64,000 nucleotides of DNA. Source: Auricularia sp. M13. Its lineage: Eukaryota; Basidiomycota; Agaricomycetes; Auriculariales; Auriculariaceae. The notes under the pieces are model-generated. The model did not search any database and was not told the origin of the DNA. It saw nothing but the letters and a program-made list of their open reading frames with translations. Positions within the stretch are counted from its first letter, which is position 1. Every line of letters begins with the position of its first letter. Location of the stretch: positions 248,001 through 312,000 of the forward strand of contig CM073196.1 of NCBI GenBank assembly GCA_037042915.1. The letters are read 5' to 3'. A program made the translations under genes and the position numbers. This document shows, one piece after another, positions 21,991 to 34,880 of this stretch.

Positions 21991-24900
21991 TCAATTCTCA
22001 GCGGAAATCATACCGTGTGTAGACCGAAAGCGGTCCGTCTTCGCTACAAAGCGCAGCAGGCTGCGCATTCCTCTCTTTGTGTAGAGCAGCGTCGAAAGCT
22101 TCCCACCGTCGCGGCCTACGCGTGTCCTCATCTCCCAGCGCTCGTGCGAGTGAGCTGGGCATTCCAGAAGATAATGCCGTACCGACTCTGCCGCTCCGAC
22201 ACATCTTGGGCATAGAGCGCTGTCCGCTCGGTTGATGCGAGCCAGGTGCTTATTGAGCGGTGCGTGACCCGTTCTGAGCTGTGTAATAATGCTCATTTGT
22301 CGTCTGGGCAATGGAAGCAGCAAGCGTCGACTAGCGGTCGGCGTTAAGAGTTCGTCCAAATGAGAGTAGCGGTGGTACCGCTTCGAGCGTCGCCAAAGCA
22401 AGTGCCAGGAGTCTCTGAGGCTTTGAGTGTGCGCCTGTCTCAGCGCGGAGGAGCTTAGTGGCAAGCTGCGGCGAAGAATCGGTGGGAGGCTGTGGGTTGC
22501 GCTCGTCGCTGCTGGTCCGGAGGCCGCCAGTTTCGCCGCTCTGTCGGCAGCTTCGTTTCCCCGAATCCCTTCGTGTCCAGGCGTCCAGGTCATGCGCAGC
22601 GGCCCCGACTTGACAACTGTGCTCGCCATTCTATGGATCTCGTTGATTAGATGCTGTCCGGGTCGAGGCCGTATCCGTCGGCAAGCCCTGATGACAGAAG
22701 TGTTGTCGAGCCCGATGGTGGATGGCCCAAAGTCCACATGCTTGCACAGGAGGTGCAAACCCATGAGAGCGCCGACGGCCTCGGCTTCGTACGTTGTATG
22801 CTCGGAAACAGTGCCAAGGTGGTACTGCAGCGACGCGATCTCGTTGCCATTATGGAATAGGACAGCTGCCGCTCCAACGTCCTGGCCGTCTGAGGAGCCA
22901 TCGGAGAAGACCCGATACTCGTTTTGCTGAGCCGCTAGTGCCTCCGCAATTCCCGTTGCACGGTCCGGGGCAATATGGGTGGCGAATGCAGACGTCCAGT
23001 CCGGTCGGCGACAAATGGGCCTAATCTTCTCGACCCTATCAGGGTCGAGTCCGTATGCAGAGAAAAGCAAGTGCAGAGGCGATGCGTGGGCGATTACGCG
23101 CCTGCGTGCGCAGCGGCGAACATGCGGAAACAGCGGGTGGTCGGCCGGCAGAGTGCTCAAACGAATAGCTGCCCGGTAGCAGACTTTGTCCATTAGCAGC
23201 CGAATCGGCCATAGGTCTGCCATGATCTCGAGAAGGTCAGTCGGTGCGGATCGCATCGCACCTGTAATGCATATCGCTGCCGTGTGTTGTACCTTCGCCA
23301 GTTTGCGAGCAAATCCGACTGACCCTGTGCAACGCTTGTGACTATCCTTCAATGGTGTGAACCACACATCACCTGCGTAAGTCATTCTCGGTATTGCTAC
23401 GGCAATGTATAGCCTGCGTGAGAGCTCCCCGCTCATGCCCTTTGTCGTCCGGGCAAGACGCGAGATTTGAAGGACATATTTCATACCTTTCTTAACGGCC
23501 TGCTCGGCGTGCTCGCGGAACGTCAGGGCAGAGTCGATGTACACGCCAAGGAATTTGAGCACTGAGACGTTCTCGATTCTCTTGCCTCGTATCCAGAGCT
23601 CGTTTCTGCAATTTCCAAGTACTTTGCGCTTCTGAGGTGTACAAAAGTCAATTACCTTTGTCTTCTCGAACTCCCAAGGTGAGTTATGTGTTGTAGCCCA
23701 TTCACATCCGCCGCCATCTCGTTCCATCAGGTCCTGAAGGAGGAGGTGTGTCTCAGTAAAATCCCGCCCAACAGCAAGGAAACCAGAGTCATCGACAAAG
23801 CCTAGTGAGACCGTTTGCTTCCCATCGCCCAAGTCTAGCAGGTTGGCGTTGTAGAATAGATACAGCAACATCGATAGCGGGTCCCCCTGGCCGATTCCGT
23901 TGTTGACCGCAAAGAACTCTGTCTCGTAATCGTCAAACCTGATGCACGTAGTCCGTCCACTGAGCATCCTCTCGACAAAGCAAACATAGCCCTCGGGAAC
24001 ACCTCTAGCACGCATGTTGTGACACAGACGTTCAGGGACGGCGTTCGGGAAAGCCGCTGCCACGTCAAGAAAAAGTCCAGAAACCACCTTGCGCGATCGC
24101 CATGCATTTTTGACCGTTTGAGTGAGCAGGTGAAGGGAGTCAGATGTGCATCGACGCGGGCGACCGCCAAAGTGGGTAGAAGGGAGCAAGTGGCGTGTCT
24201 CGGTCAGGTACGTCAGGTCCTCTGCCGCACAAGCCGACATAACCTTAGCTATCGTGTTATAGAGTGCGACAGGACGGAACGATTTCGCCAACTTGTACGA
24301 CGACCGGCCTGGCTTTCGAATGACCACTGTTATAAGCTGCAGCCAAGGTTGCCAGTAAAATCCACGGCGCGCGACTCCGTGAAAGATCCAGTAGAGCCAG
24401 TCGACGATGTCCTCGACGCATTGCTTCAGCACGACGTTCGGGATGCCATCAGGCCCTGGGGCCTTATACGGTGACAAGTTCGATATGACACGTTGAATCT
24501 GCTGGCGAGTGGGAGCATTCATCCCTGCGAAGTCGCGCGAGTCAGGGTTCAGTTCCGGAAGCTCGACGTGACCGGGGTGTGGCGGGAAGAACACAGAGAA
24601 GAACTCGCGGCCTTTAGCATCGTTATCACGGAGTTCGCGGCCCTCATCGCCTGCTGCCGTGCTGAACAGGCTGGGTACCCGGGCGCTGCGTGAATCGAGC
24701 GGCAGTTCCTTCAGGAACTTATGAGCCGACCAAACCGAATGGGAGTCGAGCGTCTCCAGCCAGTCCTGAAAATGAGCAGTCTTAGCATCATCTATCATCT
24801 GGGCGTACTCGTCTGAGCATCTTCGATATTCTGCGTGAACAGGGTGATCGGGAACGGATATCCATCGGCGATGACGATCACTCAGCTTGCGACAAGATTT

Positions 24901-25905
24901 CCGCTTTGCGGTCAGCTCCGAGTTCCACCATCTCTTCAAGAATGGCGTCGGTTTCGGGGATGGGACATGTTTCTCGGTAGCTGTCTGCAAAGCGGACATT
25001 AGCAGTTCGCAGGTTGTGTTGAACTCAGCTTCCGTTCGACATTCTCCAGGTGGTTGAGACGCAGATAGAACCTCCCGGATAGTAGCCCTGAATTTCTCCC
25101 AGTCCACTGCCCGCCAGTTGCGGCGCGGAACAGAATCGGCAATGGCAACCGTAGCGTCGATCTCGAGCACGATAAGGAAATGATCAGTGCGCGGCGCTCG
25201 CAGGTCTTCGCGCGTGTCACAAACGTCGATGTAGTCCATCAGGTCTGCTGAGCAAAACACATTATCCGGGCGTGTGCGGTTTTTGGTGCGCCCATGGGTT
25301 TCGAGAGTGGGAATGTCGCCAGGTAGAGCCATTAGAAGGCCATATTCCGCCACGAGGGAGGCAACCCGTTCTCCCCTATCGCGATCTTTGCGAGCACGCC
25401 AGAGGTGTGCATTCCGCTGCGGCTCCCAGAGCACATGATGCGCATTGAAGTCTCCCAGCCAAATAACAAAGTCCCCATCAGCCAGCTCAAGTCCTTCGTC
25501 CATATAACGCTCAAGGTCGGAGAGTCCCGCGGAGGTAAGCTGGTCGTCGTATATATTGAACAGATAGATGATGCCGATGCCGGTGACCATGCGCAAGCCA
25601 GTTAAGTCGCACGTCTTTGTAGAGACCTCCTCCCAAGCATTAGTGGCGATGCGCTTATTGACAAGAATGGCGCTGCGAGTCCGAGAGTCGTCGCGGCCAT
25701 GATTACAAGGCATTATAGTGTACCAATACGGGTTAGTTGTAATCTTACCTTCTTTTGTCAGAGGGGGTTCCTGGAGGCAGACAATATCCCATTCGTCCGG
25801 ATCAGCTTTCGACAGGGTGTCGCTCAGGGACGTGTGCGAGTTGTTACAATTTTGTTGCCAGATACGAAGTCGCTGCCGAACCGCCGCCGACCGTTTAATT
25901 GGCAT
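21991..25905 (-). CDS. LINE ORF2: endonuclease / reverse transcriptase / RNase H
   Basis: About 1304 residues from the ATG at 25905 (MPIKRSAAVRQR). A longer frame is open upstream, but this ATG gives the tight overlap ATGccaatTAA with the ORF1 stop. Domains in order: an APE-type endonuclease (about 25870-25150; QQNCN, CLQEPP, WLGDFNAHH, TDHFLIVLE); reverse transcriptase (about 24500-23600; FLDVAAAFPNAV, GIGQGDPLS, LGFVDDSGF with FVDD as the catalytic box); RNase H (about 22930-22520; FSDGSSDG, E in YEAEAVGAL, LDNTSV, GNEAADRAA); and a terminal CCHC finger (about 22220-22150; LCPRCVGAAESVRHYLLEC). It would nick target DNA and copy the element RNA there. No stops or shifts were seen. Confidence 0.93.
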   Translation of the reverse strand: MPIKRSAAVRQRLRIWQQNCNNSHTSLSDTLSKADPDEWDIVCLQEPPLTKEGKITTNPYWYTIMPCNHGRDDSRTRSAILVNKRIATNAWEEVSTKTCDLTGLRMVTGIGIIYLFNIYDDQLTSAGLSDLERYMDEGLELADGDFVIWLGDFNAHHVLWEPQRNAHLWRARKDRDRGERVASLVAEYGLLMALPGDIPTLETHGRTKNRTRPDNVFCSADLMDYIDVCDTREDLRAPRTDHFLIVLEIDATVAIADSVPRRNWRAVDWEKFRATIREVLSASQPPGECRTEAEFNTTCELLMSALQTATEKHVPSPKPTPFLKRWWNSELTAKRKSCRKLSDRHRRWISVPDHPVHAEYRRCSDEYAQMIDDAKTAHFQDWLETLDSHSVWSAHKFLKELPLDSRSARVPSLFSTAAGDEGRELRDNDAKGREFFSVFFPPHPGHVELPELNPDSRDFAGMNAPTRQQIQRVISNLSPYKAPGPDGIPNVVLKQCVEDIVDWLYWIFHGVARRGFYWQPWLQLITVVIRKPGRSSYKLAKSFRPVALYNTIAKVMSACAAEDLTYLTETRHLLPSTHFGGRPRRCTSDSLHLLTQTVKNAWRSRKVVSGLFLDVAAAFPNAVPERLCHNMRARGVPEGYVCFVERMLSGRTTCIRFDDYETEFFAVNNGIGQGDPLSMLLYLFYNANLLDLGDGKQTVSLGFVDDSGFLAVGRDFTETHLLLQDLMERDGGGCEWATTHNSPWEFEKTKVIDFCTPQKRKVLGNCRNELWIRGKRIENVSVLKFLGVYIDSALTFREHAEQAVKKGMKYVLQISRLARTTKGMSGELSRRLYIAVAIPRMTYAGDVWFTPLKDSHKRCTGSVGFARKLAKVQHTAAICITGAMRSAPTDLLEIMADLWPIRLLMDKVCYRAAIRLSTLPADHPLFPHVRRCARRRVIAHASPLHLLFSAYGLDPDRVEKIRPICRRPDWTSAFATHIAPDRATGIAEALAAQQNEYRVFSDGSSDGQDVGAAAVLFHNGNEIASLQYHLGTVSEHTTYEAEAVGALMGLHLLCKHVDFGPSTIGLDNTSVIRACRRIRPRPGQHLINEIHRMASTVVKSGPLRMTWTPGHEGIRGNEAADRAAKLAASGPAATSATHSLPPILRRSLPLSSSALRQAHTQSLRDSWHLLWRRSKRYHRYSHLDELLTPTASRRLLLPLPRRQMSIITQLRTGHAPLNKHLARINRADSALCPRCVGAAESVRHYLLECPAHSHERWEMRTRVGRDGGKLSTLLYTKRGMRSLLRFVAKTDRFRSTHGMISAEN

Positions 25906-27787
25906 CAGCAGTGTTGGCAAGCTCTGCCTCTATGCGGGAAGCGGAGAGACTGCGCGAACGAGAGGAGCGGCGAGAGCCGCTGGCCGCTGCGTGCGCGCCG
26001 AGGAGACCTGCGCGACCACGAGTAACAGACTTGGTCCGCGAAGCAGAGACCTGCTCCGCGCGACCCTCAGACGGAGTACGAGAGCGCGAGCGTTCGGAGG
26101 GAGACGCGGAACGACTCGGGGGGCGGGCTGTGCGCCGCTGCTGTTTCCGTGCTGCTTGCGACTCCGCCTCGTATCGAATAGGAATGAAGTGCTGTGCTCG
26201 AGGGAAGACCGAGTCATCGTTCGTGGCTGTCAGGAATAACTGAGTGAAATCCTCTGGGCGACGCTGGCGCATCTGCTCCAAGCGTCGCAATCTTACCGGG
26301 CAATCCCTGAGATCCTCGTTCCGAAGATAACATGACTTGGTGGGGTGGTTTTCAGCACAATTTCCACACGTCTCCGTACCTTTGCAATTTTTCGCCATGT
26401 GACCGTAGCGCTGACAGCGCGCGCACCGAAGTACATCCGGGGTGAGTCTTTCAGCTTCGACCGAGAGCTTCTCTACCGATAGTCTAGAGCCTATCATAGC
26501 ATTCGCCACCTCGGGCGTGGACACAGACAGTCGCAGGTGGGCATTGCGCTGCCCCTGGTTACGACGTTCGACCGGTTTCATCCACTGAGCGTGCATCAAC
26601 GAATGGTCGGGGAGTCCATTAGAAGCCTCAATTCCGCGTAGAAAAGCGTCGCTTTCGACGTCGAACTCAACCGGAACGTTTTTCAGTAGGATCTGGTGGG
26701 AGCGGGCGCGCACGAGAACACCAGGCTCGAATTTCTCGGCGAATAAATCTCGTATGGCCGGCTTCCTGAGCCAGTCTGCAGCGGCCTTTTCGCAGAGCTC
26801 GAAGAGAACCCCTCCATTTTGTAGACGAGAGACAGTTCGAGCTGTTGGCGCGGTAGCAGGCTTATCATCGGGCGCAGATGAGGCATGGGCAGCGGCAAGG
26901 GCGACATTAGCTTTGGCCACCAGAGCAGACGGGGAAAGGTTGAGCCAATTTGTGCTGAACTTCGGATCTGCGTCGACTAGAACCTGGCGTTCGCGCAACG
27001 TCGCGCGCGCTATTGCGTCTTGTTGCTCGCGCGTTCGCCCATAGAAGCGGCCTGCATTGGATTCCGCGCCAAGGTGCGCCTGAGAGTAGAGTGTTCGAGA
27101 AGCCAACGCCGGTGCCGCCGAAACGCGCTCGATAATGGTGTCGCGAGCGTTGTCCACCCTGTCCGTGACCGTTCTGGCTTCAGCCCGGACCAGACCGCTC
27201 AGAAGGTCGAATCGGTGTTCCAGAACCTTTTCAAGCGCAGACACGAGGCCAGGAGCAGTATCATTACCCTCCCTGCCCTCAGATGAGGGCGGGGCAAGGG
27301 CAGCGCGCGTAGCAGTCACGACCTCGGCCCGGATCGCAGCCGCAAATTCCGGCGTCATGTGGCTGTGCGTTGTCGACGTGTTCCCGCTGGTCGTCTGCCG
27401 CATCGCCCCAGCAATAATCCAGACCAGAGCCAGGAGGCATTCGGATACCGCGGGGTTAGTGGGCCGCGCATGGACCGCAAGTTGCAATAGACACAGGCGG
27501 ACCGCGGACAGATCGTCCTTTGGGCTGCTGCCAGCCCACAAATTCCAGAGTCCACAGCTTTCTAGCCAGTTTTTGGCGCCAACCGGGTCCTTTATCGGCG
27601 AGACTAGGCTGTCCATCAGCGTTTTTTCGCCTTCCTGGCGTCCTACCTGGATTGGCTGTATAATGTTAGGATTTGAACGGGTTCCCGTACCGTTGCCAGA
27701 GACTGTCCCTGGCTTTTTCGCCGCCGAATTAGGCGGTCCAGAGCGCGGCAAAGGCGTAGCGCCTTTACCAGAAGACGTAGAAGACAT
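25895..27787 (-). CDS. LINE ORF1: Gag-like protein with CCHC zinc knuckles
   Basis: A 630-residue protein that would bind the LINE RNA. The N-terminal half carries no obvious motif. A probable RNA-binding region precedes a pair of cysteine knuckles (about 26430-26315; CARCQRYGHMAKNC followed by CGNCAENHPTKSC). The C-terminus is a basic Arg/Ser-rich tail (RSASPSERSRSRTPSEGR) suited to nucleic-acid binding. It ends in TAA at 25897-25895, overlapping the ORF2 start by 11 nt. That overlap suggests ORF2 is reached by termination-reinitiation. The frame is open throughout. Confidence 0.9.
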   Translation of the reverse strand: MSSTSSGKGATPLPRSGPPNSAAKKPGTVSGNGTGTRSNPNIIQPIQVGRQEGEKTLMDSLVSPIKDPVGAKNWLESCGLWNLWAGSSPKDDLSAVRLCLLQLAVHARPTNPAVSECLLALVWIIAGAMRQTTSGNTSTTHSHMTPEFAAAIRAEVVTATRAALAPPSSEGREGNDTAPGLVSALEKVLEHRFDLLSGLVRAEARTVTDRVDNARDTIIERVSAAPALASRTLYSQAHLGAESNAGRFYGRTREQQDAIARATLRERQVLVDADPKFSTNWLNLSPSALVAKANVALAAAHASSAPDDKPATAPTARTVSRLQNGGVLFELCEKAAADWLRKPAIRDLFAEKFEPGVLVRARSHQILLKNVPVEFDVESDAFLRGIEASNGLPDHSLMHAQWMKPVERRNQGQRNAHLRLSVSTPEVANAMIGSRLSVEKLSVEAERLTPDVLRCARCQRYGHMAKNCKGTETCGNCAENHPTKSCYLRNEDLRDCPVRLRRLEQMRQRRPEDFTQLFLTATNDDSVFPRAQHFIPIRYEAESQAARKQQRRTARPPSRSASPSERSRSRTPSEGRAEQVSASRTKSVTRGRAGLLGAHAAASGSRRSSRSRSLSASRIEAELANTADAN

Positions 27788-27984
27788 TCCGAGAAGGAGT
27801 AGCGCTATCTACACTCGCTTCAAAATTTCACCGTGGTGGTTTGAAGCAAGCGGAGTTTTCCCGTCCCGTCTACGCGTTACACTGCGCATGAGACGGCCGT
27901 CTGTGGGACGGGCCGTACCCGTCTCCGCCCGTCTTGAGACGGCCGTCACCCGTCGACGGGACGGCTTACATCCCTACGCTCTAC

Positions 27985-29434
27985 CCGTCCCAGCAGCTAG
28001 TCTTCGAGCATTTCGTTGTCTGCAATTGCTAGGCGCAGGTTGCTGCGTGCTGGGGTCAGCGGCTCCGCTGTCTCGCGCTACTCCGCCGCTAACTGCCTGC
28101 TCTGCGCCCCAGAGCAGATACAACATTTCAAGAGTGCTCAAGGCTGCTATTCAATGCTCGGACCGCTGCAGCCAGTGTATCATTTTACCCAGTGCATCGT
28201 GCGCCGCGCCTGCCACTGCTCCTGCCCCTGCATATGCGCTTGCCTCGTGCGCTGCTCACGCGCGGTCGCGCACATTGCGCACGGGCTCCTTCTCCTCGGG
28301 AACGCGTTACATAGCCTCTGACTCGGCGCAGGGGTACATGACAACGGCTATCGCGCAGGACGAGGTCTAGGACATTCCTATACGTGCAGAACCTCAACCT
28401 CACGTAGGATGCCGTTGTTCGTGTCGGACGGGCCGGGACGGCCGAGTGCGCGGCAGCCTCCAGCGCGTTGTCGTACCGCCGAGTAAGCTGCGTAGATCGG
28501 CCCTGGCTGGCGGTTTTTGAGAATACATGAGAGCAAACGTGCACAAATCCCACAACAGCGCCCTGCTGAACGTCCTCCGGTGCCACGGGTACCTCCTCGT
28601 CGGCCGACATTTTATTTTACTGCGTTGTGCGTCCATTCGATGCGTTCCGCCCTCGACTATTCGACGTGCCGGGCACGCTCGCCGTCCCAATCTGACATCT
28701 CCTGACGTTCTGCGGTGTACGACGGGACTTCCGTGGACGAGCCACCCGCAGTACGCAGAACCGCAGCCATTGAACGGGCCCACGGGCACTGAGCTGTGCA
28801 GGCTTGCAAGTGGCATGGCATGGACAGTCGATTTCGTCGTGAAAGGAACTGCCTGTCGCGTGTGCGAGTGCCCGAACGCGCGGCGGCATTCACGGCCAAC
28901 TGTCTCCTCTGCCCGTCCTCAAACGACAATCTACTCCACCAGATTCGCTGAGACAGTCACCGCGAGGCGCTCGCGAGGTGCGACATGCGATTGTGAAATA
29001 TGTTTAACCCAACTCGTTCGTGATCCAAGTATTGTCGTCATTTCCCACAAATTATATTAGTAACACCTTTGATCGCAATCCTACAGCCCTTGGCCCCTGC
29101 TGGTATGAACCTCTGGCTCCGTGTATACCGATAATCAGCTTACGGTGTCCCTTGATTCATGGACCAACCTGCTTAAACGCAAGTTCGAGAAGTATGTGCA
29201 ATGCACTAGACATGGTAATTTCGTAGTCCATACCGATGCAAGTATATCGGATGGACTGTCTTTGCCGAACTTTCGCATATCGTATCATCATACTATATGA
29301 GTCTCCCTTAGGAGGCGGTGACTGCCGCTTGCGGCGCTACGATTGGAAGGCTCCGCAGATTACGCGTGTCGTTTCTTCACCCAGCACTCTGAGCCCTCTG
29401 GACCAGATTGCGCTCCACGGCCAGCTGCATCGTC
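27985..29434. other. region right of the hAT insertion, no firm gene
   Basis: A plus-strand frame stays open from the hAT junction to a TAG at 28370 (ending GYMTTAIAQDEV). It could be the tail of a gene split by the hAT insertion, but I recognise no family. Minus-strand frames at 28185-28930 lack motifs. Nothing else is supported up to 29434. Confidence 0.3.
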
Positions 29435-30064
29435 ATGAATCCCGAGCAGCAGCAGCCCGCCTCTTCAGAGACATCGCAGCGTCAGTCTATCTCGTGCTGC
29501 GCAGCTCAATACTCAGATCCAACAGCTCAGGAACTTGCCCTCTCAGCACATCTGGAGCATCTGAGCCTTCCAATCGACCGCGATATCCAGCTCGAGCAAT
29601 CAGCCTCGCATCCACCTCCGCCTGGCCCTACGGGAGCGGCATTACTCCCACTACTCCAGTTCATTTCAACGCTCGAGCAGCTGCAAACAAACATCTCCGC
29701 TCCTCCATCAGAGATGTTCGCCGCGTTCTACAGCACCCAGGCTCCGAAGATGACGGCAGTTGTGAATAGCGCCGACACCGTGCCTGCCTGCCTGTCGATG
29801 GCGCATGCCATCCGGAACGAAGTCCTTTCCCTTGAGGCGCAGTGGGCTGCATGGTTTGCACCTCCCGTGGGGCCCATGGCGCCCATCATCGTCATATTAC
29901 CAACGACCAAGCAACTCCGGAATCTGCAGCTGAGGGCGCACGTCCTGGTGCTCATCGTGCGGAAAATCGCGACGAGGATGAGGCTGCACGTCAGTGCGCA
30001 ACCAGGAGTCGCAATCACCGGCGGGCAGTCGACTTCTGCGTCTCAACCGGGCACCCAAGATTAA
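29435..30064 (+). CDS. hypothetical protein, doubtful
   Basis: An open frame of 209 codons beginning MNPEQQQPASSETSQ. The N-terminal third is Gln/Ser/Pro-rich. The middle (AAFYSTQAPKMTAVVNSADTV) and a partly hydrophobic stretch (APIIVILPTTKQLRNL) have no recognised motif. Another plus frame is also open from 29842 and is more hydrophilic, so the true reading, if any, may involve an intron. No function is assigned. Confidence 0.3.
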   Translation: MNPEQQQPASSETSQRQSISCCAAQYSDPTAQELALSAHLEHLSLPIDRDIQLEQSASHPPPPGPTGAALLPLLQFISTLEQLQTNISAPPSEMFAAFYSTQAPKMTAVVNSADTVPACLSMAHAIRNEVLSLEAQWAAWFAPPVGPMAPIIVILPTTKQLRNLQLRAHVLVLIVRKIATRMRLHVSAQPGVAITGGQSTSASQPGTQD

Positions 30065-30311
30065 AGTCCGTATTTCACGGCGTCTCACTGATTCTCACTA
30101 GCTCACATCTATAAGCCCGTGCTTGGCCACTGAAATCTCGAATGCTCATGTGTCGGCGCTCAGCGCTCAACACTCATACGAATTGTACTTACTTACTGAG
30201 TCCGCCTCGACTGTCACTGTGATTAGAGGTACAACATGTGAGATGCATTGATCGAGTTTTACATGAAGTCGCGAGGGCATCAGAGCCCTAAGTGCTCGCG
30301 CGGGAACGTCG
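30065..30311. other. 3' flank of the GH11 gene
   Basis: No gene seen. It is presumably the 3' UTR side of the xylanase gene. Confidence 0.4.
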
Positions 30312-33993
<3,682 letters not shown>

Positions 33994-34526
33994 TACAGCC
34001 TTTCTTCTTTTTCTTGGCCGCATCAACTTTTTGTGAAACGCGAAAAGAGTCGTCCCAATTGGGACGCCAAACATCGGCGATGCAAACTGGAGCCCGGCCG
34101 ATGCACCGGCACGCCGTCCAGCAGCGTCCAGAGGTACTGTTGGCGGTCCTGCTCGTCTCTGCGTATGGCAAGCATATGAAATGTTCATATTTCAGCAGTT
34201 TATGTAATCCTCACCAAAAATTTGCGAGTGAGACGCGAGCAAAGTATGCGGAATGCAGTTGACACTGACCGGAGCTGGTTGAAGCACATGTCGAGCCAAC
34301 AGACAGCATCTGAGCGTTCGGGGTACGTCCTTCGGTCCTATTGAGAGGACCCACGGACTTAGGGTCGCCCGAAGGTGTGTCCTGAGCCTCTGCCAGGAAA
34401 ACCTGGCTTGGGAGCTATTCTTGGCGTGTTTGACGGTGCAAAACGGTGTTTGGCGTCCCAATTGGGACGACTCTTTTCGCGTTTCACAAAAAGTTGATGC
34501 GGCCAAGAAAAAGAAGAAAGGCTGTA
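33994..34526. mobile_element. MITE with perfect 80-bp inverted ends and TA flanks
   Basis: Positions 33994-34073 and 34447-34526 are perfect inverted copies (80 bp each), beginning tacagcctttcttc. If the outer TA is the target duplication, the element is 33996-34524 (529 bp) with ends starting CAGCC, as in Tc1/mariner-type elements. The arms carry the palindrome cccaattggg. The 373-bp centre has no coding frame. The perfect arms indicate recent mobility or gene conversion. Confidence 0.8.
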
Positions 34527-34880
34527 TTCGACCGACAATCCTGTTCAGTGTTTCCCACGGACGCCGGGGCCAGCGTGCCGGGTGATCCGGCTTGTGCACC
34601 GCCACGCCGACTCCGTTCCGGCCGCAAACATGGGCAGGCAGAAGAGGCCCAGGGGGGAGAAGCAGCGCCAGGGCGATTCCTTGCCACACTTTTCTTCTCC
34701 GAAGCGGGGCATCCGGGCCGAAAGGGAAGGGAAGAGGGAAAGCAGGGAAGATGTGCGAGACTGAGAGGTGCTGCGGCAGCAAGGGAGCAGGAGGGCCGGG
34801 TGCCGGCAGCTTCCGTCCTCCTCCCCTCCTCCCCATCCCCCATCCCCCGTCCCCTCCTCGCCCGCCGCCGCTGCACGCCG
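34527..34880. other. presumed promoter of the MsrA-like gene
   Basis: GC-rich, with pyrimidine-rich tracts (about 34810-34860) just before the start codon, common ahead of fungal genes. No TATA box or other gene is seen. Confidence 0.4.

Larger units (their letters stand above)
21704..27859 (-). mobile_element. full-length LINE (Tad-like, EN-RT-RNase H)
   Basis: A 6.16-kb non-LTR retrotransposon on the minus strand. Its poly(A) tail is the run of 17 T at 21704-21720. It is flanked by an 11-bp target duplication cccgtcccgtc (21693-21703 and 27860-27870) that lies in hAT sequence. It holds two long open frames: ORF1 with CCHC knuckles, and ORF2 with an endonuclease, reverse transcriptase and RNase H. 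A 3' UTR covers 21721-21990 and a short 5' UTR covers 27788-27859. Both frames are open and the tail is preserved, so the copy looks complete and young. The domain set fits the fungal Tad1 group, though clade assignment needs a tree. Confidence 0.92.
10820..27984. mobile_element. non-autonomous hAT element swollen by nested Gypsy and LINE
   Basis: The terminal inverted repeat tagggatgtaagccgt starts at 10828 and its complement acggcttacatcccta ends at 27976. Both ends are flanked by the 8-bp direct repeat cgctctac (10820-10827 and 27977-27984), the hAT hallmark. Only three pieces belong to the hAT element: 10828-11065, 21409-21703 and 27871-27976, about 639 bp in all. They are rich in gacggg/cccgtc subterminal motifs and code for no transposase, so the element is a MITE-like passenger of some autonomous hAT. 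It was hit by a Gypsy element and by a LINE, each with its own target duplication. The hAT insertion is therefore the oldest of the three events. Confidence 0.88.

Noticed and set aside
27135-28370. 411-codon plus-strand frame running out of the LINE
   Set aside because: Its first two thirds are antisense to LINE ORF1 and it crosses the LINE and hAT junctions. Only the part after 27985 could be non-transposon.
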